From the NCBI GenBank assembly GCA_947627345.1, contig CANQVS010000015.1, positions 1-56,591 of the forward strand: a DNA stretch of 56,591 nucleotides, read 5' to 3'. Positions 1-7,362 of the stretch are shown in pieces. This stretch comes from an uncultured Clostridia bacterium (GTDB lineage: Bacteria; Bacillota; Clostridia; Oscillospirales; Acutalibacteraceae). The position numbers were made by a program, and so were the translations under genes. Each line of letters begins with the position of its first letter. Position 1 is the first letter of the stretch. The notes below the pieces were generated by a model, which searched no databases, was not told where the DNA came from, and saw only the letters and a program-made list of their open reading frames with translations.

Positions 1-359
1 CGGGAAACTATGATTTGCACCTTGCTATACACTCCAACGCATCAGGCGAGGAGAGAGCGGGTCAGAATAGGGGAGTTGAGGTTTATTACTACCCTTCAAG
101 CACAAAGGGTCAAAATTTTGCCGATACTTTAGCAACTAATTTTTCCGACTTATATCCTGACCCGTCAAGGGTAAAAACCGTTCCGACCACTTCGCTCGGA
201 GAGCTTAGACTTACAAGAGCGCCTGCGTCGCTGATAGAAGTCGCATACCACGATAATATTGAGGACGCACGCTGGATACGGGATAATATTAATAATATAG
301 CCCGTAATCTTGCAAAATCGGTTGCGGAAACTCTCGGAGTTGAGTTTAGAGAGCCTTGA
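1..359 (+). CDS. N-acetylmuramoyl-L-alanine amidase, C-terminal part (partial)
   Basis: Only the last ~119 codons are in the window; the frame is open from base 3, so the gene starts upstream. The sequence fits the Amidase_3 (zinc amidase) family, which cuts the bond between N-acetylmuramic acid and the stem peptide of the cell wall outside the membrane. The HSNA motif (bases 30-41) carries a zinc-ligand His, and the Glu in LIEVAYHDN near the end is the catalytic Glu of this family. What precedes the domain (signal peptide, binding repeats) cannot be seen. Its stop at 357-359 is followed by a terminator that points the other way, toward this gene. Confidence 0.85.
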   Translation, partial: GNYDLHLAIHSNASGEERAGQNRGVEVYYYPSSTKGQNFADTLATNFSDLYPDPSRVKTVPTTSLGELRLTRAPASLIEVAYHDNIEDARWIRDNINNIARNLAKSVAETLGVEFREP

Positions 360-401
360 AAAAAATTGACGTTATGGTATAATAATTTTATAAAAAGAAA
401 A

Positions 402-420
402 AGGGCGGGTTAACCCGCCC
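402..420 (-). terminator. Terminator of the minus-strand small gene
   Basis: The palindrome GGGCGGGTTAACCCGCCC (403-420) forms a 7-bp GC stem with a TTAA loop. On the minus strand it is followed by a T-rich run (the A-rich stretch 391-402 on the plus strand). On the plus strand it is followed by mixed sequence, so it is oriented to end the transcript of the gene at 436-561. Confidence 0.8.
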
Positions 421-435
421 TGCACAAATTTGAAC

Positions 436-561
436 TTATTTATTGTTCTGATTTTTCTTGTTCTGTTCACTCTGTGACTTTTTATTATTGTTGTTGTTCT
501 GATTTTTATTCTGATTCTGATTGTTCTGCTTATTCTGATTGTTATCCTGATAGTCGCTCAT
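436..561 (-). CDS. Small Asn/Gln/Lys-rich protein, 41 aa
   Basis: I do not recognise this protein. The ATG is at 561-559 and the TAA at 438-436. It is preceded by AAGGAGGTGA at about six bases, as good a ribosome binding site as any in the window, and followed by its own terminator at 403-420. After MSDYQDN the product is almost entirely Asn (17), Gln (9) and Lys (7), with no hydrophobic stretch and no Cys. It should be a basic, disordered, cytosolic peptide. The coding strand is a loose AATCAGAA-like repeat, so it could be low-complexity DNA that is open by chance, but the matching signals at both ends argue for a real gene. Function unknown. Confidence 0.72.
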   Translation of the reverse strand: MSDYQDNNQNKQNNQNQNKNQNNNNNKKSQSEQNKKNQNNK

Positions 562-620
562 GGAGCTCACCTCCTTGTTTGTAATTATTTTTAGCTTTAT
601 TTTTTATTTTATACATAACT

Positions 621-1943
621 ATGAAAAAATTTTTTGAGAGAATGAAATCTCTGCTTGATGATGAATTTAACGATTTTTTAAAATTTTATAACAGTGAAAA
701 ATTTTTTCGGGGGTTAAGGGTTAATACACTTAAATGCAGTGCGGACAAGCTTCAAAAGCTTTTGGATTTTGAGCTTGTAAATACTCCGTTTTGCAACGAG
801 GGATTTTATATTCCCGAGGAAATAATATCTATCGGAAACAGTCCGCTGCATCACGCAGGCGCTTTTTATATTCAGGAGCCATCTGCAACCTCTGCGGTAG
901 AGATGCTTAAAGTTGAGCAGGGCGATAAAGTTTTGGACCTTTGCGCCGCTCCCGGCGGTAAAAGTACGCAAATTGCGTCAAAGTTAAATTCAAAAGGGCT
1001 TCTCTGGAGTAACGAAGTTGTAAAATCACGCGCGAAAATTCTTTTATCGAATATTGAACGTATGGGCGTTAAAAACGCTGTTGTTTCAAATTGTCACCCC
1101 GATTTGCTTTGCAGCAGGCTTTGCGGATATTTTGATAAAATACTGGTTGACGCTCCCTGCAGCGGTGAGGGAATGTTTCGCAAAAATTCGCAGGCTATAA
1201 ATGAGTGGAGTATTGAACATATAAAAAGCTGTGCTGCACGCCAACTCCAAATTTTAAATTCTGCAAAAAAGGCTCTGCGTGGCGGAGGTGTAATTGTCTA
1301 CTCAACCTGTACATTTTCAAAAGAGGAAAATGAGGGAGTTATTACCGAGTTTCTAAAGGAAAACACTGAATTTTCAATTGAGGACAGCGGTGTAAGCTTT
1401 GGCAGACCCTCTCTTGGATATGCCCGCAGGATTTTCCCTATGGACGGAGGAGAAGGACATTTTGCGGTAAGGCTTAGAAAAAATACAGAATTTTTACCCT
1501 CTCCAAAATTTAAGAATAATATTTCAAAAATTCCCGATAATGTATATAAGTTTTACGATGATGTGTTTTTTGACAGACCATTTGGGAACAAGCTGGAAAT
1601 AATCGGTGAAAATATATATGCTTTGCCCGACGAGATTCCCGATACAAGTGGAATAAGCGTGCTGAGAAAAGGCGTTTTGCTTGGAGAAATTAAGAAGAAT
1701 CGTATTGAACCTCATCACCACGCTTTTATGTCAGCAAAACCCGAACAATGCCGAAATTATGTTGATTTTGATGTGAACAGCGAGGAAATCAGTTGTTTTC
1801 TCCACGGAAATGAACTAAAGACGGACGCGAGTTTAAAAGGTTATACAGCGGTTTGCGTAAACAAAATAACAACGGGTTTCGGAAAATGCTCAAACGGAGT
1901 TTTGAAAAATAAATATCCTAAAGGTTTAAGGACGTTAAAATGA
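621..1943 (+). CDS. RsmF/NOL1/NOP2/sun-family rRNA cytosine-C5 methyltransferase
   Basis: Likely transfers methyl groups from S-adenosylmethionine to C5 of cytosine in 16S rRNA. The catalytic domain has the SAM-binding PGGKSTQIA loop at residues 111-119, motif IV DAPCSG at 177-182 (Cys180) and motif VI YSTC with Cys230, the pair of cysteines used by m5C RNA methyltransferases. A C-terminal extension (about residues 290-440) matches the extra domains of RsmF-like proteins. No clear Shine-Dalgarno precedes ATG 621. An in-frame ATG at 642 is the alternative, but the family N-terminus fits the upstream start. Its stop overlaps rsmA by ATGA, so the two are translationally coupled. The exact target base (C1407 in E. 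coli RsmF) is inferred. Confidence 0.87.
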   Translation: MKKFFERMKSLLDDEFNDFLKFYNSEKFFRGLRVNTLKCSADKLQKLLDFELVNTPFCNEGFYIPEEIISIGNSPLHHAGAFYIQEPSATSAVEMLKVEQGDKVLDLCAAPGGKSTQIASKLNSKGLLWSNEVVKSRAKILLSNIERMGVKNAVVSNCHPDLLCSRLCGYFDKILVDAPCSGEGMFRKNSQAINEWSIEHIKSCAARQLQILNSAKKALRGGGVIVYSTCTFSKEENEGVITEFLKENTEFSIEDSGVSFGRPSLGYARRIFPMDGGEGHFAVRLRKNTEFLPSPKFKNNISKIPDNVYKFYDDVFFDRPFGNKLEIIGENIYALPDEIPDTSGISVLRKGVLLGEIKKNRIEPHHHAFMSAKPEQCRNYVDFDVNSEEISCFLHGNELKTDASLKGYTAVCVNKITTGFGKCSNGVLKNKYPKGLRTLK

Positions 1944-2794
1944 AACGGTTGTCAGACATCGGAACAATTAAAGACATACTATCCCGTCACGGCTTTAATT
2001 TTTCAAAGGGATTAGGACAGAATTTTTTAATTAACCCCTCTGTTTGTCCCAAAATGGCAGAGTTGTCGGGAGCGAAAAAGGGCGTCGGAGTAATTGAGAT
2101 AGGTCCCGGAATAGGTGTTCTGACACAGGAGTTGTGCTCTCTCGCGGAAAAGGTTGTCGCAATTGAAATTGATAAAAGACTTATCCCTGTGCTTTCGGAA
2201 ACTCTCAACGAATTTGATAATGTTAAGGTTATAAATGATGATGTTATGAAGCTTGATTTAAACAAGCTTATCAAAGAAGAATTTGGGGATATGAAAGTGG
2301 TAGTATGCGCCAATCTTCCGTATTATATAACTTCCCCTGTAATTATGAAGCTTTTAGAGGACAGGCTGTCAGTCGAAACTATTACAGTTATGGTTCAGAA
2401 GGAGGCGGCGCAGAGAATTTGCGCGGAGGTCGGAACACGCGACAGCGGAGCCGTGACCGTTTCTGTTAATTATTACAGCAAGCCCGAAATGCTTTTCGGT
2501 GTAAGCGCAGGTTCATTTATGCCGATGCCGAAGGTCGATTCCGCGGTAATAAGGCTAAACGTATATAAGGAACCGCTTTTTGAGACTGAAAACAGTAAGA
2601 ATTTCTTTAAGGTCGTTAAAGCGTCATTTTCTCAGCGGAGAAAGACTGTATTAAATTCAATAAGTTCGTCTTTAGGACTTGAAAAACAGACGGTTAAAAA
2701 AATATTATCAGACAGCGGAGTAAATCCGCAGGCGAGAGCGGAAAAGCTTTCTATGAACGATTTCGCGGAAATTTCTCGGAGGATTAGTTTATGA
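1940..2794 (+). CDS. rsmA: 16S rRNA adenine(1518/1519)-N6-dimethyltransferase
   Basis: RsmA (KsgA) dimethylates two adjacent adenines in the 3'-terminal hairpin of 16S rRNA late in 30S assembly. At 284 aa it has the usual length. The GQNFL motif is at residues 26-30, the SAM-binding EIGPGIG at 53-59 and the catalytic NLPYY at 125-129, where the target adenine stacks. The C-terminal helical domain is complete. Overlaps by 4 bp both the upstream methyltransferase and the downstream small membrane protein gene, so one operon is likely. Clostridia often have rnmV just upstream of rsmA; here the RNase M5-like gene is 8 kb away, behind holA. Confidence 0.95.
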   Translation: MKRLSDIGTIKDILSRHGFNFSKGLGQNFLINPSVCPKMAELSGAKKGVGVIEIGPGIGVLTQELCSLAEKVVAIEIDKRLIPVLSETLNEFDNVKVINDDVMKLDLNKLIKEEFGDMKVVVCANLPYYITSPVIMKLLEDRLSVETITVMVQKEAAQRICAEVGTRDSGAVTVSVNYYSKPEMLFGVSAGSFMPMPKVDSAVIRLNVYKEPLFETENSKNFFKVVKASFSQRRKTVLNSISSSLGLEKQTVKKILSDSGVNPQARAEKLSMNDFAEISRRISL

Positions 2795-3015
2795 AAAAGG
2801 AAAAGTTATTGTTTTTAATTTCAATAATACTTTTTATTTTAGCCTTTCTATTGCTAATCGTTTCAATGATATTTCATGCCACGTGGGGTAATGATTCCGT
2901 TTTATCAACAGTCTTAGCTGTTTTTTCGTCGCTCTTCGCTTTAGTCGGGCTTGCGTTGGTGCTTATCAGCGGTAAATTTAAGGATAAGGAAGTCAAGTAT
3001 GAAAAATCAGAGTAA
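2791..3015 (+). CDS. Small membrane protein, 74 aa, two transmembrane helices
   Basis: Unrecognised. Starts with ATG inside the rsmA stop (ATGA overlap). Two hydrophobic helices, about residues 5-28 and 37-61, are joined by a short polar loop, and the protein ends in a charged Lys/Glu tail. It overlaps the next small membrane protein by 17 bp, and the two share a layout (two helices, then a Lys/Asp/Glu-rich tail), so they may form a complex or be ancient duplicates. No enzymatic motif. Likely cotranscribed with the rRNA methyltransferases. Confidence 0.75.
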   Translation: MKKEKLLFLISIILFILAFLLLIVSMIFHATWGNDSVLSTVLAVFSSLFALVGLALVLISGKFKDKEVKYEKSE

Positions 3016-3256
3016 AAATTTAAGCGCTTTTCAAAAGCTTATGGTTGTATTTATACCTGTAATTGTTATGTTGCTTATAGCCTCAATTGTAATGTGCCTT
3101 GCGTTCTCGTTTCTCCCTATGCCTATAAATAGTATTATTCAGACAGGAAATGTTACTATTGTTATGGCGTTAAGCGCAACAATTCTTGCAATTCTTGCAA
3201 TTGTATTTGCCTTTGTCAGCAAGGATATCGAGTCTAAAGAAGACAAAACGGAATAA
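2999..3256 (+). CDS. Small membrane protein, 85 aa, two transmembrane helices
   Basis: Unrecognised. The frame is open further upstream, but ATG 2999 is chosen because it follows AAGGAAG (2985-2992 region) at a normal distance; a start at 2951 would add residues with no ribosome binding site. Helices at about residues 14-39 and 51-73, with a charged tail SKDIESKEDKTE. Overlaps the preceding gene by 17 bp. Probably works with its neighbour at the membrane. Confidence 0.7.
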   Translation: MKNQSKNLSAFQKLMVVFIPVIVMLLIASIVMCLAFSFLPMPINSIIQTGNVTIVMALSATILAILAIVFAFVSKDIESKEDKTE

Positions 3257-3267
3257 AGTTATTTAAA

Positions 3268-3297
3268 AATACAGGTTGTCTATTATCAATCTGTATT
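3268..3297 (+). terminator. Weak terminator-like hairpin after the small membrane genes
   Basis: AATACAGGTTG (3268-3278) pairs with CAATCTGTATT (3287-3297), 11 bp including one G-U pair, 8-base loop, followed by CTTTAATAAAT. The T tract is short, so termination may be partial. Confidence 0.5.
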
Positions 3298-3399
3298 CTT
3301 TAATAAATAATGTTATATAATATTTTGCCTCAAATTTATTATACTATATATCAATAATATAATTTAACGGTAAATTAAATGAAATAAAGAAAAAATATA

Positions 3400-3428
3400 T
3401 TGACAAAATCACCCTGTTTTTGTATAAT
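3400..3428 (+). promoter_or_regulatory. Sigma-A promoter of yceD-rpmF
   Basis: Consensus -35 TTGACA (3400-3405), 17-base spacer, consensus -10 TATAAT (3423-3428). Both hexamers match perfectly, as expected for a ribosomal protein gene. Confidence 0.9.
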
Positions 3429-3467
3429 CTTAAATAGCGTTTTAATATGCGTTAACGGAGGTGCGGT

Positions 3468-3965
3468 ATGCTTCTTCAGTTAAAGGATGTCTTTTTAAAC
3501 GATGGCCACAGGCTCGATGTTGACTATTCCTTGCCGATGAATGATTTTGAGATTAACGGTGATTATCCATTCAAATCACCCGTCAGGGTCAAAGCCTCGG
3601 CGGTCAACCGAGCAGGTCTTGTTGAGTTAAAAGTAAACGCGGTTTTTGATTATACCACCCGCTGTGACAGATGCTTTGACGAGGTTGTTAAACATCTTGA
3701 ATTTACCTTTGCTCACGGGCTTGCCGTAGAATTAATAGACGACGAGAACGACGAGTATATTGAAACGCCGGATTATACTCTTGAACTTGACGAGGTTGTA
3801 ATTTCCGATATTATCCTTAATCTGCCGAGTAAAATTCTTTGTAGAGAGGATTGTAAGGGCTTGTGTCCTAAATGCGGAAAGAACTTAAATTACGGAGACT
3901 GCGAATGTTATAAAAAGCAGGTTGATTCAAGACTTGAAATCCTTAAACAGTTAATTGACGAATAA
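3468..3965 (+). CDS. YceD/DUF177 family protein
   Basis: DUF177 (YceD) proteins are needed for accumulation of 23S rRNA/50S subunits and are almost always encoded just before rpmF, as here. At 165 aa the length is typical. A CxxC (CDRC, about residues 66-69) in the middle and the C-terminal CREDCKGLCPKCG...CEC cluster look like a metal-binding knuckle. GGAGGTG (3457-3463) precedes ATG 3468. The consensus promoter 40 bases upstream drives both genes. The rRNA role is known for the family in other bacteria and plants; in this organism it is inferred. Confidence 0.9.
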   Translation: MLLQLKDVFLNDGHRLDVDYSLPMNDFEINGDYPFKSPVRVKASAVNRAGLVELKVNAVFDYTTRCDRCFDEVVKHLEFTFAHGLAVELIDDENDEYIETPDYTLELDEVVISDIILNLPSKILCREDCKGLCPKCGKNLNYGDCECYKKQVDSRLEILKQLIDE

Positions 3966-3989
3966 TATAAGCACTAAGGAGGAATTAAA

Positions 3990-4187
3990 ATGGCAGTACC
4001 TACCGGAAAAACTTCTCACAAAAGAAAATCAACAAGACGTTCGGCTGTATATACAATTGAGGCTCCTGCTCTCACAACTTGTCCGAACTGCGGTGCTTTA
4101 ACAGCTCCCCATAAGGCATGCACAACTTGCGGTATGTATAAGGGCAGACAGGTTATTGTTAAGGACGACGCTACAGCAACAAAGTAA
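3990..4187 (+). CDS. rpmF: 50S ribosomal protein L32
   Basis: The 65-aa protein begins MAVPTGKTSHKRKSTRRS and has a four-cysteine zinc ribbon (CPNC ... CTTC), so it is the zinc-dependent C+ form of L32. It sits in the large subunit near the peptide exit region. The ribosome binding site AAGGAGG lies 25 bases after the yceD stop, and a strong terminator follows. No zinc-free paralogue is present in the window. Confidence 0.97.
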   Translation: MAVPTGKTSHKRKSTRRSAVYTIEAPALTTCPNCGALTAPHKACTTCGMYKGRQVIVKDDATATK

Positions 4188-4189
4188 AC

Positions 4190-4234
4190 AAGAACAGTAC
4201 GGGCGGCAGTTTTCTGACCGCCCTGTTCTTTTAG
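4190..4234 (+). terminator. Terminator after rpmF
   Basis: AAGAACAG (4190-4197) pairs with CTGTTCTT (4223-4230), enclosing GGGCGG CAG TTTT CTG ACCGCCC, and the hairpin ends in TTTTA. It is long and stable and placed directly behind the rpmF stop. Confidence 0.9.
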
Positions 4235-4346
4235 TAGCGGATTTTTTTATTATAGGATAAATTCCCCTTTAAAGTATGAATATTAAAATTTTTTGCGGTC
4301 GTGTACCTTATGCGTTTTTAGTAAAATACAAAAAAGGAATGATGTT

Positions 4347-5672
4347 ATGGCTAAGCCCGTGATTGCAATTGTAGGCAGACCGAATGTCGGAAAATCTACA
4401 TTATTTAACAAGTTAATAGGACAACGGCTTTCGATTGTTGACGACACTCCCGGAGTTACAAGGGACCGCATTTACGGAGAGGTCGAGTGGCTAAACCGCA
4501 AGGCGGTTTTGATTGATACGGGCGGTATAGAACCAAAGTCGGACGATATAATTCTTTCACAAATGCGCCGTCAGGCACAGCTTGCAATAGATACAGCGCA
4601 GGTGATTATACTTGTTACCGATATGAAATCGGGACTTGTAGCTACCGATTTAGATGTTGCGAATATGCTCCGAAAATCAGAAAAACCTGTTGTGCTTTGC
4701 GTAAATAAATGCGACTCTGTCGGAGAGCCCGAGCCTGAATTTTACGAATTTTATAATCTCGGAATCGGTGAGCCGATTCAGGTTTCAGCGGTTCACGGTC
4801 ACGGTACGGGCGATTTGCTCGATGAGGTTTTTTCACATTTTGAAGCTGAGGACGGACAAGATGATGACGGTACAATAATTAATGTTGCGGTTATAGGCAA
4901 GCCCAATGTCGGAAAAAGCTCGCTTATTAATTATATAACCTCCGAGGACAGGTGCATTGTATCGGATGTTGCGGGCACAACAAGAGACAGTATCGACACA
5001 AAGGTTGAAAATAAATTCGGAAAATATAATTTTATTGATACGGCAGGCATCAGAAGAAAAAGCAGAATTGTTGATGAAATTGAAAAGTACAGCATTATAA
5101 GAGCGAAAATGGCGATTGAAAGAAGCGACGTATGCGTAATTATGATTGACGCTGAAATTGGCTGTACGGAACAGGATACTAAAGTCGCGGGGCTTGCTTT
5201 AGAGGCAGGAAAAGCGTGCATTATTGCTGTTAATAAATGGGATGCTGTGGAAAAAGACAGCAAGACTATGAGCAAATTTAAAAAGCAGATTGAAGTGGAA
5301 TTTGCGTTTATGTCGTGGGCGCCGACTGTTTTTATTTCAGCGAAAACGGGTCAGAGGATAGATAACCTGTTTACGCTTATAAATACAGTCGCGGCAAATA
5401 ATTCAACGCGTATCAAAACAGGTACGTTAAACGAGCTTTTGGCGCAGATAACTACAAGAGTTCAGCCTCCTGCCGATAAAGGCAAGCGTTTGAAAATTTT
5501 TTATATGACCCAGCCGTCTACAAAACCGCCCACGTTCGTGAGCTTTTGTAACAGTAAGGATTTATTCCATTTTTCGTATCAGAGATATATTGAAAACCGT
5601 ATTCGTGAAACATTCGCTTTAAGCGGAACCCCTATAAGAATGATAATTCGTGAGAGAGGTGAAAAGCAGTGA
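4347..5672 (+). CDS. der: Ribosome biogenesis GTPase Der
   Basis: Der (EngA) is an essential double-GTPase that assists 50S assembly. First G domain: GRPNVGKS (residues 10-17), DTPG, NKCD. Second G domain, after an acidic linker: GKPNVGKSS, DTAG, NKWD. The C-terminal KH-like domain is complete; total 441 aa. ATG 4347 is chosen because it follows AAAAAGGAATG and gives the family N-terminus MAKPVIAIVGRPNVGKST. An upstream ATG at 4293 would add 18 unrelated residues. The stop overlaps the plsY GTG start (GTGA). Confidence 0.96.
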   Translation: MAKPVIAIVGRPNVGKSTLFNKLIGQRLSIVDDTPGVTRDRIYGEVEWLNRKAVLIDTGGIEPKSDDIILSQMRRQAQLAIDTAQVIILVTDMKSGLVATDLDVANMLRKSEKPVVLCVNKCDSVGEPEPEFYEFYNLGIGEPIQVSAVHGHGTGDLLDEVFSHFEAEDGQDDDGTIINVAVIGKPNVGKSSLINYITSEDRCIVSDVAGTTRDSIDTKVENKFGKYNFIDTAGIRRKSRIVDEIEKYSIIRAKMAIERSDVCVIMIDAEIGCTEQDTKVAGLALEAGKACIIAVNKWDAVEKDSKTMSKFKKQIEVEFAFMSWAPTVFISAKTGQRIDNLFTLINTVAANNSTRIKTGTLNELLAQITTRVQPPADKGKRLKIFYMTQPSTKPPTFVSFCNSKDLFHFSYQRYIENRIRETFALSGTPIRMIIRERGEKQ

Positions 5673-6379
5673 GCAATATTTATATGTTAGGCGCAGGGTG
5701 GTATATAATAGTTGCCTCATTTGTTTTTGCGTATTTGCTCGGAAGTGTTAATACCGCGGTAATTGTAACGAGTATCGCTACAAAGGGAAAGTGCGATATT
5801 CGCGATATGGGAAGCGGAAACGCGGGTTTTACGAATGTTTTGCGTTCGGTCGGAAAGGTGCCTGCAATTTTAACAATTATATTTGACCTTTTGAAGTCGG
5901 TGATTGCGGTTTTAGTCGGTGGTTATCTCTTTTCGGTTGTGTTTACAGGCTCGAAAGATATAGACGGAATTGTAATGGTCGGAAAATATCTCTGCGGATT
6001 TTTCTGTATTTTGGGTCACAGCTTTCCGATTTATTTTCATTTTAAAGGCGGTAAAGGCATAGTTACCGCCGCGGGTATGATGATAGTTGCTGATTGGAGA
6101 GTTTTTTTAATCAGCCTTATAACTTTTTTAATAGTGTTTATTTTTACGAAAATTGTATCTCTTTCAAGTATAACCTGCGCGTGTTTGTTTCCCGTATATA
6201 CTTTTATAACGACCTATTGTATCGACTATATGAATTTTCATTATAAGCTTACATATGTAGTTTTATGTATTCTTGCTTCTGTTTTTATCGCTCTGTTTGT
6301 AGTGATAAAGCACAGCTCGAATATAAAGCGTCTTATGGCGGGAGAGGAAAAGAAAATTACTGTTAAAAATAAGCGTTAA
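5669..6379 (+). CDS. plsY: Glycerol-3-phosphate 1-O-acyltransferase PlsY
   Basis: PlsY transfers the acyl group of acyl-phosphate to glycerol 3-phosphate, the first step of phospholipid synthesis. It is an integral membrane enzyme with several hydrophobic segments over 236 aa, slightly longer than usual. Family motifs are present: AYLLGSVNTA near the N-terminus, the GSGNAGFTNVLR loop and GHSFPIYFHFKGGKG. The start is GTG 5669, overlapping the der stop by four bases; the der-plsY pairing is common in Firmicutes. Confidence 0.95.
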   Translation: MSNIYMLGAGWYIIVASFVFAYLLGSVNTAVIVTSIATKGKCDIRDMGSGNAGFTNVLRSVGKVPAILTIIFDLLKSVIAVLVGGYLFSVVFTGSKDIDGIVMVGKYLCGFFCILGHSFPIYFHFKGGKGIVTAAGMMIVADWRVFLISLITFLIVFIFTKIVSLSSITCACLFPVYTFITTYCIDYMNFHYKLTYVVLCILASVFIALFVVIKHSSNIKRLMAGEEKKITVKNKR

Positions 6380-6387
6380 GTGTTGAA

Positions 6388-6430
6388 ATTTAGTTTTGAA
6401 TATATTATTATAATAATAATAAAACTAAAT
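6388..6430 (+). terminator. AT-rich hairpin between plsY and hit
   Basis: ATTTAGTTTT (6388-6397) pairs perfectly with AAAACTAAAT (6421-6430). The inner bases are alternating ATT/AAT and can pair further. There is no following T tract, so it may be an RNA-stability element rather than a terminator. A TATAAT (6409-6414) inside it could serve the hit gene, but I see no good -35. Confidence 0.4.
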
Positions 6431-6453
6431 ACAGATAAAAACGGAGAATTACT

Positions 6454-6792
6454 ATGAATGATTGTGTTTTTTGTAAAATAATCGACGGCTCTATTCCGTC
6501 AAAAAAGGTATACGAGGACGATAAGATGGTAGCTTTTTATGACCTTGAGCCACAGGCTCCCGTCCATATAGTTATGATACCTAAGCTCCATATTAAAAGT
6601 GCTGATGAGCTTAACGGCGAAAACAGCTCAGTTGTGGCTCATATTTTTTCCAAGGTTCCCGAAATTGCAAAATCGCTCGGTTTAAATGGCGGTTATCGTG
6701 TTGTAAACAACTGTGGAGCTGACGCGGGACAGACTGTTTTTCATATTCATTTCCATCTTTTAGGCGGAGAAACTTTGGGGAAAATGGTATAA
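6454..6792 (+). CDS. HIT-family nucleotide hydrolase (Hint-like)
   Basis: The 112-aa histidine-triad protein has the catalytic HIHFHLLGG near the C-terminus and the N-terminal CVFCKIIDGSIPSKKVYED typical of the Hint branch. Such enzymes hydrolyse adenosine phosphoramidates or aminoacyl-adenylates; the cellular substrate is not settled. The N-terminal CxxC may bind zinc. Ribosome binding site ACGGAGAA precedes ATG 6454. Followed after 17 bases by a phosphoribosyltransferase gene, probably in one transcript. Confidence 0.93.
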   Translation: MNDCVFCKIIDGSIPSKKVYEDDKMVAFYDLEPQAPVHIVMIPKLHIKSADELNGENSSVVAHIFSKVPEIAKSLGLNGGYRVVNNCGADAGQTVFHIHFHLLGGETLGKMV

Positions 6793-6809
6793 TTTTTACG
6801 GAGATTAAA

Positions 6810-7349
6810 ATGGATAAAAGTTATAAAATTAATATTGCAGGCTGTGAGCGTGAACTTCCTCTTTGCGAGGTTAATGAAAATTTGGATATTGCCGCGTTTA
6901 TTATGTTCGGCGATGTCGAGGTTACGGTTGCAAGCGCAAGAGAACTTATTAAAAAATGCCCCGAACACGATGTAATTGTTACAGCCGAGGCAAAGGGAAT
7001 TACTCTTGCTTATGAAATGGCGCGTCAGGAAAATAAAGACTATGTTGTGGCGCGCAAGGGACTGAAGGTTTATATGCCGAAGTATGTAAGCGTTGAGGTT
7101 CGTTCGATTACAACCTTATCCTTACAAAAGCTCTACATAGGTACTGATGATATAAAGAAAATTAAAGGCAGGAGAGTTCTCATTATTGACGATGTAATTT
7201 CAACGGGAGAGAGTATGGTTGCTCTTGAAAAACTTGTTGAAAAGGCAGGCGGTGATATTGCAGGCAAGGCGGCTGTTTTAGCTGAGGGAGATGCCTCTGA
7301 ACGTAATGATATTATTTTCCTGAATAAACTTCCTGTATTTCCTAAGTAA
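6810..7349 (+). CDS. Phosphoribosyltransferase-family protein (Apt-like)
   Basis: A 179-aa type I phosphoribosyltransferase. The PRPP-binding loop VLIIDDVISTGES lies at about residues 125-137, and the upstream ITLAYEMARQ and KYVSVEVRSI blocks resemble the adenine phosphoribosyltransferase group. It could salvage a purine base or act as a PRPP-sensing regulator; the base specificity cannot be read from the sequence. ACGGAG precedes the ATG. Clustered with hit upstream and comEC downstream. Confidence 0.82.
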   Translation: MDKSYKINIAGCERELPLCEVNENLDIAAFIMFGDVEVTVASARELIKKCPEHDVIVTAEAKGITLAYEMARQENKDYVVARKGLKVYMPKYVSVEVRSITTLSLQKLYIGTDDIKKIKGRRVLIIDDVISTGESMVALEKLVEKAGGDIAGKAAVLAEGDASERNDIIFLNKLPVFPK

Positions 7350-7362
7350 AGGACAGATTAAA

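Noticed and set aside
403..420. Palindrome read as a plus-strand terminator of the amidase
   Set aside because: The plus-strand sequence after it has no T tract, while the minus strand has one. It serves the small gene at 436-561.
436..561. Low-complexity DNA without a gene
   Set aside because: A consensus ribosome binding site, a normal ATG and a private terminator on the same strand make a gene the better reading.
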